From: Alphaproteobacteria bacterium UBA2954
GTDB lineage: Bacteria; Pseudomonadota; Alphaproteobacteria; Puniceispirillales; Puniceispirillaceae
Assembly: GCA_002348585.1 (NCBI GenBank)
Contig: DEBO01000137.1
Span: forward strand, 620-14,007
Direction of reading: 5' to 3'
DNA: 13,388 nucleotides
This document shows, in pieces, positions 1 through 7,896 of the stretch. Positions within the stretch are counted from its first letter, which is position 1. Every line of letters begins with the position of its first letter. The notes beneath the pieces were generated by a model that was not told where the DNA came from, ran no database searches, and saw only the letters and a list, made by a program, of their open reading frames with translations. The position numbers and the translations under genes were made by a program.

Positions 1-641
1 GCATCAATAGCAACAATCCATTTCCTGTCTGGTGCTGAGGGGCGGGGAACAGGGCTAGAAACTTTTGCATGCTGGCTCACTGGCTGCGGCAATGCAGAAG
101 GCCTTGCAGCTATATCAACCGCCTGGGCTTGAGTTGACTTTACTACCGCCAAGCCATAAGTGAGCAATGATTTTTGGGCCAGTTTAAAACGTGTCAATCC
201 TTTATCAATTAGGTCGACCACCAGACGGTGCCCGCCCACCTCAGGTGAGGGCAACACAAATACCCGTTCCGGGGAGGCTGGGGCATTCATTTCAACAACA
301 ATTCGTCCTATTCCTTCTCTAGGATAGCCAAACCGGTAAGCTGTAGCCGGGCCACTGGATAATTGTCCTGATGATTCAAGGCCAGGCACATTCCAGTTCA
401 GACCAATGCTGTCAATAACAAGACGCCAAGGGTCATGTAGAAGAAGAAGCTTTGCGTCCAGAGGCTCATCTGTTTCGATCACCAGCCGCAGCGCTCGGCT
501 GCCCTCAAAGTCTACCTCACCAATCCGCATCCCAATAATGTCATTATCGGCAGACCCCATTGTCTGCCCGGACCAGAGTCCTAAGAATGACAAGAAGACA
601 CAAAAAAATAATCGGGTAAAAAATTTAACTTTACTGCTCAT
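1..641 (-). CDS. amiC: N-acetylmuramoyl-L-alanine amidase with AMIN domain (AmiC type), 3' end outside window
   Basis: This is a partial minus-strand gene: 213 codons are visible from an ATG at 641-639, and the frame is open to the window edge. The product should be a periplasmic zinc amidase that cleaves the amide bond between MurNAc and the stem peptide during daughter-cell separation. Residues 1-31 form a signal peptide (basic start, FFCVFLSFLGLW core, possible cleavage after MGSA). Residues about 36-140 resemble an AMIN targeting domain (IGEVDFEGSRALRLVIETD, then HDPWRLVIDSIG). A Pro/Ala/Ser-rich linker follows to about residue 206, and the visible part ends in WIVAIDA, the opening of the Amidase_3 fold, whose first zinc ligand is expected just beyond the edge. 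Divergence from rne is a common alphaproteobacterial arrangement. No clear Shine-Dalgarno precedes the ATG. The zinc ligands themselves are not visible. Confidence 0.85.
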   Translation of the reverse strand, partial: MSSKVKFFTRLFFCVFLSFLGLWSGQTMGSADNDIIGMRIGEVDFEGSRALRLVIETDEPLDAKLLLLHDPWRLVIDSIGLNWNVPGLESSGQLSSGPATAYRFGYPREGIGRIVVEMNAPASPERVFVLPSPEVGGHRLVVDLIDKGLTRFKLAQKSLLTYGLAVVKSTQAQAVDIAARPSALPQPVSQHAKVSSPVPRPSAPDRKWIVAID

Positions 642-1200
642 AAAATGCTATTGGACTTCGATTTTCTGACGTCAGCCTAAAGCAAGCCTCTTTCGCTGAC
701 TAGTGACAAATTACCCATAAATAAAGTCAATTATTTTGCTTCCTAAATTGCTTTGAGCCCTAACTGACGCAAGCAGTCTGTTTTAAAATAATTTTGTTTT
801 TCCAAAATTTACTGTATGATGAAGTCAGAATTTTGAACTTGGATTTGCGATAGCGGTTCTGGTGAGCGAAAGATCAATCACGACACCTATCAGAAGCTGG
901 GCAAACCAATTACAAACGACCTCGCCAGAGACACAATGGTCTCAGTTTCCGCTTTTATATCAGGAGGCCTGGCAAAAATGAAACCGAGTCGATCACAGAT
1001 GAACTGTATTACCCTTAAAAATAAATCTATCGGATTTGATAAATTCATTAATTATGGCCAGCAACTGCACTTAGTGTTCAGCTTTTCTGCGTTTGGGACA
1101 TCTGTTGTTCACTTAACATTAGGGTCTGTATACCAGACACTTGAAAAAATCATGATCTGTTTGCTCTTTACACAGCAACAGGCAACAGAAAGCACCGTCA
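642..1200 (+). promoter_or_regulatory. amiC/rne intergenic region with long, structured rne leader
   Basis: These 559 bases separate the divergent amiC and rne genes. A perfect 10-bp palindrome, CTGACGTCAG, lies at 666-675, 25 bases upstream of amiC. The best -10-like hexamer for rne is TATGAT at 815-820, but it has no convincing -35, so the promoter call is weak. Downstream are several self-complementary segments on the plus strand: GATA 849-852 with TATC 888-891, enclosing GTGA 862-865 with TCAC 878-881; GAGAC 928-932 with GTCTC 939-943; GTCTG 1124-1128 with CAGAC 1134-1138; and the hairpin just before the rne start. In E. coli, RNase E limits its own synthesis through its long 5' leader. 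A similar role here is inference from leader length and structure, with no homology seen. Confidence 0.5.
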
Positions 1201-1286
1201 ATGACCAAAAAAATGCTGATCGATGCACATCAGCCCGAAGAAACACGGGTTGTATTGCTCAACGGAAACAAGATCGAAGAGTTTGA
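978..1286 (+). other. Possible leader ORF upstream of and overlapping rne
   Basis: An ATG at 978 follows a consensus AGGAGG at 962-967 and opens a 102-codon frame that ends at 1286, overlapping the first 86 bases of rne in another frame. The ribosome-binding site is stronger than that of rne itself. The predicted peptide resembles no family I recognise and has no signal peptide or clear domain, so it may not be a functional protein. Its possible meaning is regulatory: ribosomes crossing the leader would disturb the hairpins around 1124-1181 and run over the rne start. It could equally be chance, since AGGAGG also sits in a small CAGG/CCTG self-complementary segment (961-971). Confidence 0.2.
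1157..1181 (+). promoter_or_regulatory. Hairpin just upstream of the rne start codon
   Basis: CTGTT (1157-1161) and GCT (1163-1165) pair with AGC (1174-1176) and AACAG (1177-1181), giving eight base pairs with one bulged T and an eight-base loop. It ends 19 bases before the rne ATG. There is no T-run after it, so it is not a terminator. It could control ribosome access or be an RNase E cleavage or recognition site, which is inference. Confidence 0.4.
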
Positions 1287-3606
1287 TTACGAGAATAACA
1301 GCCTAATCCAACTAAAAGGAAATGTTTACCTGGCCCGCGTTACCCGTGTTGAGCCATCCCTCCAAGCTGCTTTCGTAGAATATGGTGGCAACCGTCAGGG
1401 TTTTCTTGCATTAAGTGAGATACATCCAGATTATTACAGGATTCCTGTTGAGGACAGAGAGGCGTTAACTGCCCAAACTGATCCAGAGAACGAACAGGAA
1501 TCTGTCTTGGAACAATCTGAAAACATCTCAGGAGATACCACTGCAAACAACTCACCTGAAGAGATCGGCGGTGATGATGAACATGACAGCCGGTCACAAT
1601 CGCCTGAATCTGTAATTCGCCATTACAAAATTCAAGAAGTAATCACGCGCAAGCAGATTTTGCTTGTTCAGGTTGTCAAAGAAGAGCGTGGAAATAAAGG
1701 CGCAGCACTTACTACATATTTGTCCCTGGCAGGCAGATATTGCGTATTGATGCCAAACAGCAATAGGAGTGGCGGTGTTTCACGCAAAATCACTAATGTT
1801 GCTGACCGGAAAAGGCTAAAATTGGTTGTCAGCGACTTGGATATTCCAAAAGGCATGGCGGTGATTGTCAGAACAGCAGGTTCAAAACGCACCAAAACAG
1901 AAATCAAACGTGATTATGCCTACCTCTCCAAATTATGGAATGAAATACGCGAAAAAACACTGCAATCAGAGGCGCCGACGCTTATTCATGAGGAAGGATC
2001 GCTTGTGAAACGCGCCATCCGCGATATTTACACCAACGACATAGATGAAGTTCTCATTGAAGGTGAAGACAGCTATAAAGTTGCAAAGTCGCATATGAAA
2101 ATGCTGATACCCAGTCATGCAAAACGGGTTTCAAAATATTACGGCTCAGAACACCTGTTCCAAAAATATGGGGTTGAACCACAGCTTGACACAATCCACC
2201 AAGGTGAAGTCACCTTAAAATCAGGCGGCTACCTAGTAATCAATCAAACAGAGGCTCTTGTGGCAATTGATGTGAACTCTGGCAAAGCTACACGCGAACG
2301 CAATATCGAAGAAACAGCGCTTAAGACGAATCTGGAGGCTGCAGAAGAAGTTAGCCGGCAGCTAAAGTTACGTGATCTATCTGGTCTTATTGTAATTGAT
2401 TTTATTGATATGGAAGAAAACAGAAATAAGTCAGCGATTGAACGGAAACTCAAAGATTCACTGCGGTATGATCGGGCACGCATCCAAGTTGGATCTATCA
2501 GTCATTTTGGTCTTTTAGAGATGTCACGCCAGCGGATGCGCCCATCACTAGCCGAATCTGTTTCACAAACTTGTCCGCACTGTGCAGGGACCGGCCGGAT
2601 CAGATCCATAAATTCGTCTGCTCTTAAAATTCTGCGTGTAATTGAAGAAGAGGCAGGCGCAAATTCTGGTCAGGATATGACAATCTATGTTCATCCAGAT
2701 GTGGCCTTGTACATTCTTAACCAAAAGCGGGCGAGCCTTGCCAGCCTCGAGGCACAGTTCAAGGTTGCAGTTCTGATTGAGGCAGATGCTACTCTTATTC
2801 CTCCAGATTTTAGGCTAGGCAGTGACAACAGAGAACTCGCTTCCCAAGAAAATACAGGTGGACGAAACAGACAGAGGCACAATAATAAACAGGCGCGCAA
2901 TCAAAATGATAAAGTCAGTCAGAAACCAGCACAGCTTGAGCCTGAACGCGAACACCCTGAAGATGACGAAGAGCAACCAAAGCGTAAACGCAGAGGGCGG
3001 CGAGGCGGCAGACGTCGAAAAAAGCGTGGTAATGAAGATAGTTTTGTAAACGCAGAACAAAGTGTTGGTGAGACACCCATCACTGAAGATAAACAGGTGG
3101 AACAGGCTGACACGTCTACCAATAATAATGCAATTGTTTCAGCCTCTCAGCCGTCAGGAAAGAAACCACGAAGACGTGCCAATCCTAAGGCTGTGAAGGC
3201 AGACAAAGCATCAGATATAACTAAAAGTGAACGTGAAGCTAATGCTGCTGGGCTAGTCGCCGATACAGCCGCGCCTGAGAAGGATAAAGACCACAAAAAG
3301 CAGGCCGCTAAAAAGAAAACTAAAGTAAAGAAAAAAATCAGCAGCGACACGTCCAAGAAGACCAGAGCTAAAGCGAAAAAGACGGCAACAAAAGCAAAGA
3401 CAAAGGCACCAAAGTCGAAATCAACCAAATTTTCTCAGCCCTCTAAGGAGCAGAAAAATTTAACCGGCTCCGCAGACGCAAATCAAGAAAGAGGGGCAGC
3501 GAGCGATGAGGAAAAAAGCCAAAAAATCTCTGTGAAAATGACAGTTGTTAATATTGATGAAGCGCCAGCGGCAAAGACAAAGAAAAAGGGTTGGTGGTCA
3601 CGTTAA
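1201..3606 (+). CDS. rne: Ribonuclease E
   Basis: The 801-residue single-strand endoribonuclease acts in mRNA decay and rRNA/tRNA maturation and is the likely degradosome scaffold. The start MTKKMLIDAHQPEETRVV matches the usual alphaproteobacterial N-terminus, although its Shine-Dalgarno is weak. An S1 RNA-binding domain starts near residue 35 and is split by an acidic insert (about 85-140). The 5'-sensor Arg-Thr is probably R224-T225 (VRTAG). The catalytic DNase I-like domain has D357 (AIDVNS) and D400 (IDFIDM), and the zinc-link CPHC is at 458-461; these match E. coli D303, D346 and C404 with a constant shift of 54. The C-terminal half is low complexity and looks disordered: an Arg-rich block at 594-610 (KRKRRGRRGGRRRKKRG), a Lys/Ala-rich stretch and the terminal GWWSR. 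In Caulobacter a C-terminal GWW motif binds PNPase, so the same is inferred here. Confidence 0.97.
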   Translation: MTKKMLIDAHQPEETRVVLLNGNKIEEFDYENNSLIQLKGNVYLARVTRVEPSLQAAFVEYGGNRQGFLALSEIHPDYYRIPVEDREALTAQTDPENEQESVLEQSENISGDTTANNSPEEIGGDDEHDSRSQSPESVIRHYKIQEVITRKQILLVQVVKEERGNKGAALTTYLSLAGRYCVLMPNSNRSGGVSRKITNVADRKRLKLVVSDLDIPKGMAVIVRTAGSKRTKTEIKRDYAYLSKLWNEIREKTLQSEAPTLIHEEGSLVKRAIRDIYTNDIDEVLIEGEDSYKVAKSHMKMLIPSHAKRVSKYYGSEHLFQKYGVEPQLDTIHQGEVTLKSGGYLVINQTEALVAIDVNSGKATRERNIEETALKTNLEAAEEVSRQLKLRDLSGLIVIDFIDMEENRNKSAIERKLKDSLRYDRARIQVGSISHFGLLEMSRQRMRPSLAESVSQTCPHCAGTGRIRSINSSALKILRVIEEEAGANSGQDMTIYVHPDVALYILNQKRASLASLEAQFKVAVLIEADATLIPPDFRLGSDNRELASQENTGGRNRQRHNNKQARNQNDKVSQKPAQLEPEREHPEDDEEQPKRKRRGRRGGRRRKKRGNEDSFVNAEQSVGETPITEDKQVEQADTSTNNNAIVSASQPSGKKPRRRANPKAVKADKASDITKSEREANAAGLVADTAAPEKDKDHKKQAAKKKTKVKKKISSDTSKKTRAKAKKTATKAKTKAPKSKSTKFSQPSKEQKNLTGSADANQERGAASDEEKSQKISVKMTVVNIDEAPAAKTKKKGWWSR

Positions 3607-3653
3607 CTTCGAGTTCCTGTTCGTCTCTCACTCTTGCAGTGTAATATACCGTT

Positions 3654-4832
3654 TCAGGCCGCATTGATTTTCAGACTGGTAATGAAGCTGTTCACCCGCA
3701 TAACGGCCTCATGCATATCTGCTGTACTGCCCGCAAAAGAGAGGCGTAAATAGCGATGTCCATCTAGAGGATCAAAATCGACACCTGGCGTTGTTGCAAC
3801 ACCCCGTTCAGCTAAGAGCCGCGCAGCAAAATCCGTCGAATTGTCGCTATACTGGCTAATATCGGCGAATAGATAAAAGGCACCCTGACAAGGCGCTGCG
3901 CCTTCTGTCAGCGAAATAGGCAAACCTCGGAGCAATATGTCCCTGTTTTGTGCATAACGCTGGACATGACTATCCAGCTCAGCCGAACAATCAAAAGCAG
4001 CGACTGCAGCCATCTGGTTGGGTGTTGGTGCAGAGATGAATAAATTCTGAGCTAATTTTTCAACGGGAGTCCGCAAATCATCAGGAATGATCATCCATCC
4101 TATCCGCCAACCAGTCATGGAAAAATATTTTGACAGGCTATTTATAATAATTGCGTTCTTCGTGTAATTCAGAGCTGTGTCACATCTGTGTTCGTAGGCT
4201 AAGCCATGATATATTTCATCTGAAATCAGACGCACCCCTTTACTGTCACACCAACTGCAGATATCCGCCAATTCAGAATTACTCAACACCGCTCCAGTAG
4301 GATTAGCTGGGCTGGCAATCATTAGGCCGTCTGGAAGCCTTTCCCATTTTTCCAATTCAGATAGGACAGGCTTCCAGCCTTGTTCCGCACCTGCGGCAAC
4401 CAGAAGAGGTTCCAGGCCCATGGCCATCATTAGATTGCGATAAGCCGGGTAGCCAGGGTTTGGAATAGCAATTCGGTCACCTTCATCAAATGCAGACAAA
4501 AACGCAAGCGCAAAGGCAGTTGATGACCCTACCGTGACAGCTATATTTTCTGAATGCAGTCGGGCCCCATACCATTCGTCATAAAACCGGGAAATGCGAT
4601 TCCGCAGAGCCAATTGCCCAAAAGCAACAGAGTAGCCGTGACTGCCAGTTTCACGCAAAGCAGCAGTCATCGCTTCATTTACCTTCTGCGGTGCTGCTGT
4701 AGACGGCTGACCGATTTCAAGATGAACAATATCAGCCCCTTGTGCTGCTAATTCAGTAGATTGGCGCATTATATCTAACGCCATAAAGGGCGGAAATTGT
4801 GACCGTTTTGATACCTTTAGTTTCTTTGTCAT
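3654..4832 (-). CDS. Class I/II PLP-dependent aminotransferase
   Basis: This 392-residue protein is a fold-type I aminotransferase of the aspartate/alanine/aromatic group. Visible landmarks are the PLP Schiff-base lysine K235 in SLSKYFSMTGWR, D205 in ISDEIYHG (pyridine nitrogen partner), N177 in SPANPTG, the substrate-carboxylate arginine R363 in YLRLSF, and the NPGYPAYRN segment at 125-133. Length is normal for the family and there is no signal peptide, so it is cytosolic. A GGTAGG-like ribosome-binding site precedes the ATG on the minus strand. It converges on rne (47-bp gap, no obvious terminator) and diverges from the M48 protease gene. Substrate specificity cannot be read from the sequence: alanine, aspartate or another amino acid is possible, so I give no symbol. 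Confidence 0.92.
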   Translation of the reverse strand: MTKKLKVSKRSQFPPFMALDIMRQSTELAAQGADIVHLEIGQPSTAAPQKVNEAMTAALRETGSHGYSVAFGQLALRNRISRFYDEWYGARLHSENIAVTVGSSTAFALAFLSAFDEGDRIAIPNPGYPAYRNLMMAMGLEPLLVAAGAEQGWKPVLSELEKWERLPDGLMIASPANPTGAVLSNSELADICSWCDSKGVRLISDEIYHGLAYEHRCDTALNYTKNAIIINSLSKYFSMTGWRIGWMIIPDDLRTPVEKLAQNLFISAPTPNQMAAVAAFDCSAELDSHVQRYAQNRDILLRGLPISLTEGAAPCQGAFYLFADISQYSDNSTDFAARLLAERGVATTPGVDFDPLDGHRYLRLSFAGSTADMHEAVMRVNSFITSLKINAA

Positions 4833-4885
4833 AACCTACCAACCCTTTTTCTGAACTGTAATTTAATCCAGCCCCATCTTTTTGA

Positions 4886-4905
4886 TACAGGATTTTATCC
4901 CTGTA
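4886..4905. repeat. Inverted repeat upstream of the aminotransferase gene
   Basis: TACAGG (4886-4891) and CCTGTA (4900-4905) are perfect inverted arms. The match continues inward as AT/AT if one extra C is looped out (TACAGGAT-TTT-ATCCCTGTA). It lies 54 bases upstream of the aminotransferase start and about 200 bases upstream of the divergent M48 gene. It could be an operator or a leader hairpin for the aminotransferase. The rest of the 276-bp gap is AT-rich. TATAAA at 4983-4988 and 5034-5039 are possible -10 elements for the M48 gene but lack good -35 partners. Confidence 0.35.
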
Positions 4906-5108
4906 AATTTTAGTTCGGCTGCGCTAAAATATCGTGTAATGCAAAAAGCAGGCCTAGAAACACGTCCTTTAACGAAACACTTTATAAAGTAAGCAAACGC
5001 AAAAAAACACCGCGAATACCTTCTGTCAACCTGTATAAACGCAACAAATTATAGTTTTTTTAAATTTTTTGAGAATAAATTTTCATTTTGCAAAGGTAAG
5101 TTCATCAT

Positions 5109-6482
5109 ATGACAGTATTCTGTCGTAAATTTGCTTATTTTATGGCTTTCTTGCTGTTTTTTCAGTTGAATTCAGCATCTGCCGCAGGACTGGTCAGAGA
5201 TACTGAAGTGGAAACAGTATTTCAGGATGCCGTTCAGCTGATGGCTGAAGAGGCCGGATTTCCGGATGGCATCCAAATTAGAATTATCGTTGACCCCTCT
5301 TACAATGCCTTTGTTGTTGGCGGAAAGACCATTTATATACATACTGGTTTATTGTTTTCTGCACGGTCAGCTGAAGAAATTCTAGGCGTTATTGCTCATG
5401 AAATTGGTCATTTGGCCTCTGGCCATGCACCGCTTCGCCAGGAAGCCTTAAATGATGCGAATTTGGCCACAGCTCTTGCAGCTATAGCATCAGTTGCTGT
5501 CGCTGCCACCGGCTCAGCAGAGGCCGCAGTGGGTGTCGCTATTGGTGGCACTGACAGGGCCAAAAGACAATACCTGTCTACTTCTCGCAAAGATGAATCC
5601 GTAGCGGACCAATGGGCCCTCAGGTTGCTAGACAAAGCTGGCATTTCAAGTTATGGCCTCACTGACTTTATGCGCCGTCAGGCCAGTCAGCGTATTTTGC
5701 CACACGGTCGACAGAGCGAATATTACACCTCTCACCCTGACGCAAAAGAAAGGCTGGCAACCTTTACCGAACACACCGACCAAATATTAGAAGAAAGAGC
5801 GTTAAGCCAATCAGAACATCAAAGTCTTGCGAGAGCTGTATTGAAGCTTGCCGCCTATACACAGCCACCGTCTCCCACAAAATATGCAGAATTCCAACTG
5901 AATTGGACTAGCTCATCATCCAACCCAGCCAAAATTGTACCTGAGAAGACAAGCCTCATCTATGCCAGAGCAATTGCTCTATTTAGGCGTGGCGCTCTGG
6001 ATGAAGCAGATAAATTAATTTCAGAATTAGTTATTAAGAATAAGTCTGATGCTTGGCTAGCCGAATTTTCTGGTGATATTGATATGTCTGCTGGCCGGCC
6101 TTTTCAAGCGGCCACACATTACAGAAACGCCCTTCTGCTTCGTCCAGACAGCCCACAAATCAGCCTAAGCCTTGGTAGAGCTCTGATCGCGACAAATGAC
6201 AAAACCCTGCTCGATGACGCTATTGAGGTGTTACTGACTGCAGAGAGAGGAGAGCCAAAATGGGGTTTTGTCAAACGCCAGTTAGCAATAGCTTATGGCA
6301 GAAACGGGCGGCTTGCTGACGCGGATGTTACATTGGCTGAAGAAGCCCTGTTAGCCAACGACAAGCCGCGCGCCACACAGATGGCAAGACGCGCCCTCTC
6401 AAGTAAATCAGCTCCCGACCACGTAAAAACAAAAGCAGAAGATATTCTTTTTCAGTTGAATATACCTGCCGCAGCAGACTGA
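5109..6482 (+). CDS. Periplasmic M48 metalloprotease with C-terminal TPR repeats (BepA/YfgC-like)
   Basis: The 457-residue protein begins with a signal peptide (MTVFCRKFAYFMAFLLFFQL, cleavage near ASA-AG at 25-26). The M48 zinc site is intact: H97-E98-x-x-H101 in VIAHEIGHLASGH, with E163 in KDESVADQWA as probable third ligand. An Ala-rich hydrophobic stretch (about 115-148) lies between the two motifs. TPR-like helices (about 278-450) carry typical motifs such as GRPFQAATHYRNALLLRPDS. This layout is that of E. coli BepA, which assists or degrades outer-membrane proteins such as LptD during assembly. An AAAGG at 5092-5096 lies 12 bases before the chosen ATG, and the signal peptide supports this start. 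It heads the plus-strand block and is followed 128 bp later by a DsbA-like gene. BepA-like is a family-level call; orthology is not proven. Confidence 0.9.
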   Translation: MTVFCRKFAYFMAFLLFFQLNSASAAGLVRDTEVETVFQDAVQLMAEEAGFPDGIQIRIIVDPSYNAFVVGGKTIYIHTGLLFSARSAEEILGVIAHEIGHLASGHAPLRQEALNDANLATALAAIASVAVAATGSAEAAVGVAIGGTDRAKRQYLSTSRKDESVADQWALRLLDKAGISSYGLTDFMRRQASQRILPHGRQSEYYTSHPDAKERLATFTEHTDQILEERALSQSEHQSLARAVLKLAAYTQPPSPTKYAEFQLNWTSSSSNPAKIVPEKTSLIYARAIALFRRGALDEADKLISELVIKNKSDAWLAEFSGDIDMSAGRPFQAATHYRNALLLRPDSPQISLSLGRALIATNDKTLLDDAIEVLLTAERGEPKWGFVKRQLAIAYGRNGRLADADVTLAEEALLANDKPRATQMARRALSSKSAPDHVKTKAEDILFQLNIPAAAD

Positions 6483-6566
6483 CGCCTGTCGCCTAATCTT
6501 TTTAAATTTATTACCTATCTATGACTAGAGAACAGGCTTCAAAAAAGGTAAAACAATACAAAGTAT

Positions 6567-6588
6567 GGCATCAGACAAAAAGGATGCC
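6567..6588. repeat. Perfect inverted repeat upstream of the DsbA-like gene
   Basis: GGCATC (6567-6572) and GATGCC (6583-6588) form a perfect 6-bp stem with a 10-base loop, ending 22 bases before the DsbA-like start. It lacks a T-run on the plus strand, so it is not an intrinsic terminator. It may be a leader hairpin or an operator. The 128-bp gap otherwise shows no confident promoter. Confidence 0.35.
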
Positions 6589-6610
6589 TGAATAGTTTAC
6601 GTTTAGGACG

Positions 6611-7351
6611 ATGTATTTTATGCCCCGATTCATTTCACGGCTAACTGCCCAAATCATTTTCTTTTTTTGCTTTATCTCATCAGCACCAACAGCATTTGCT
6701 GATCTTTCTGACGCAGATAAGTCAGAAATCAAATCCATAATCAAAGAATTTATAAAAGAAAACCCTATAATCATCCGCGATGTATTAACACAGTTAGCAA
6801 CAACAGAACAGGCGCAGCGAAAGCTCGCAGCCTTAGCTCTTGTGAAGAATGATGATGGAGATCCAAAAATTGGACCATCAGATGCTGCCATCACCATATA
6901 TGAATTTTCTGATTATAATTGCGGGTATTGCAAAAGGATATTCAACGATTTGCAGGCTGTTCTGGCTGAGCAGACTGATGTCAGGTTAGTGGTAAAGGAA
7001 TTCCCTATCCTTGCAGAAACATCTGTTCTGGCTGCAAAAGCTGCAATCGCCGCACATCGGCAAGGAAAATTTAGACAATTTCATATTTCGATGATGACCT
7101 GGCGTGGCAAAATTGATGGGGATGCAATAGACGCTGCAGTGCAAAAGGCAGGTCTTGACAAAAATAGGTTACGTAAAGACATGGAAGATGAGTTGACAGC
7201 AGCAACACTGAGCAAAACACGAGCCGCAGCAGCCGCACTTGAGGTCAGAGGCACACCAGCACTGATCATCGGAGAAACCATAATTCCCGGTGCCATCAAC
7301 AAAAATGAAATTTTGGATTTGATAAATCAGACAAGGGCAGCTAAAAACTGA
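6611..7351 (+). CDS. DsbA-family thiol-disulfide oxidoreductase (ScsC/Com1-like)
   Basis: This 246-residue periplasmic thioredoxin-fold protein has a signal peptide (core IIFFFCFISSAPTAFA, mature end near ADLSDAD). A helical N-terminal segment (about 33-75, with FIKENPIIIRDVLTQL) resembles the oligomerisation region of ScsC/Com1-type proteins. The active site is C104-G-Y-C107 in YEFSDYNCGYCKR, and the cis-proline is P216 in RGTPALII. The N-terminal extension suggests disulfide isomerase or oxidase activity in an oligomeric protein; this is inferred from the family. AGGA at 6605-6608 lies only 2 bases before the ATG at 6611 but 11 before the in-frame ATG at 6620 (MPRFISR), so 6620 is a plausible alternative start. 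It sits between the M48 protease and aroQ and shares the cell-envelope theme of the protease. Confidence 0.92.
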   Translation: MYFMPRFISRLTAQIIFFFCFISSAPTAFADLSDADKSEIKSIIKEFIKENPIIIRDVLTQLATTEQAQRKLAALALVKNDDGDPKIGPSDAAITIYEFSDYNCGYCKRIFNDLQAVLAEQTDVRLVVKEFPILAETSVLAAKAAIAAHRQGKFRQFHISMMTWRGKIDGDAIDAAVQKAGLDKNRLRKDMEDELTAATLSKTRAAAAALEVRGTPALIIGETIIPGAINKNEILDLINQTRAAKN

Positions 7352-7413
7352 AGTTATTCAGTGAGAGCTTAAAAAGCCCGACTGATGCAAAATTTGTATT
7401 TAGGGCCAGTAAA

Positions 7414-7869
7414 ATGAATGATATTCTTGTTATCAATGGACCGAATCTGAATATGTTCGGCATGCGAGAGCCTGAAATTTATGGTGCGGACACACTAGAT
7501 GACTATGAAGCAAAAATAGATGCTTTGTGTTCAGAACTTGGAAAGACCTGCCGCTGTTTCCAATCAAATCATGAGGGAGAATTGGTCACAGTCATTCAAA
7601 ATGCTGTGCGCGCTGGCACTGAGGACGCCGCCAAAGCGATTATAATTAATGCCGCTGCCTACACTCACACTTCAATAGCCCTGCGTGATGCCTTATCCCT
7701 GTTTTTAGGCCCAAAGATAGAAGTTCATGTTTCTAACGTGATGAAACGTGAGCAGTTTAGGCACCAAAGCTTCATTTCAGCAGTTTGTGATGGTATTATC
7801 GTCGGCTTAGGAGTGAACTCTTATCTGCTTGCCGTTCGCGCTGCAAATGACTTACTTGACCAATCCTAA
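7414..7869 (+). CDS. aroQ: 3-dehydroquinate dehydratase, type II
   Basis: At 151 residues this is a full-length type II dehydroquinase, converting 3-dehydroquinate to 3-dehydroshikimate in the shikimate pathway in the cytosol. Visible family motifs are INGPNLNMFG near the N-terminus, the lid-loop arginine R18 with catalytic Y23 in REPEIYG, the SNHEGELV segment (51-58), INAAAYTHTS (78-87), the catalytic histidine H105 in EVHVSN, and R112 in KREQFRHQS. Most relatives have Thr where M17 stands (GTREP), a small deviation outside the catalytic set. The gene lies 62 bp after the DsbA-like gene and 27 bp before accB, an arrangement common in Alphaproteobacteria, so it is probably cotranscribed with accBC. 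Confidence 0.97.
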   Translation: MNDILVINGPNLNMFGMREPEIYGADTLDDYEAKIDALCSELGKTCRCFQSNHEGELVTVIQNAVRAGTEDAAKAIIINAAAYTHTSIALRDALSLFLGPKIEVHVSNVMKREQFRHQSFISAVCDGIIVGLGVNSYLLAVRAANDLLDQS

Positions 7870-7896
7870 TTTTCAGACAATCAGAAAGAAGAGAGT

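Noticed and set aside
406..669. Plus-strand 87-residue ORF
   Set aside because: It lies antisense to the amiC coding region, and its product is Ser/Arg-rich with no family resemblance.
3300..3430. Lysine/alanine-rich AAG/GCA stretch in rne as a tandem DNA repeat
   Set aside because: The bias reflects a low-complexity Lys/Ala protein tail; no exact DNA repeat unit is kept.
3607..3653. Intrinsic terminator between convergent rne and the aminotransferase gene
   Set aside because: No stem followed by a T-run is visible in either direction in these 47 bases.
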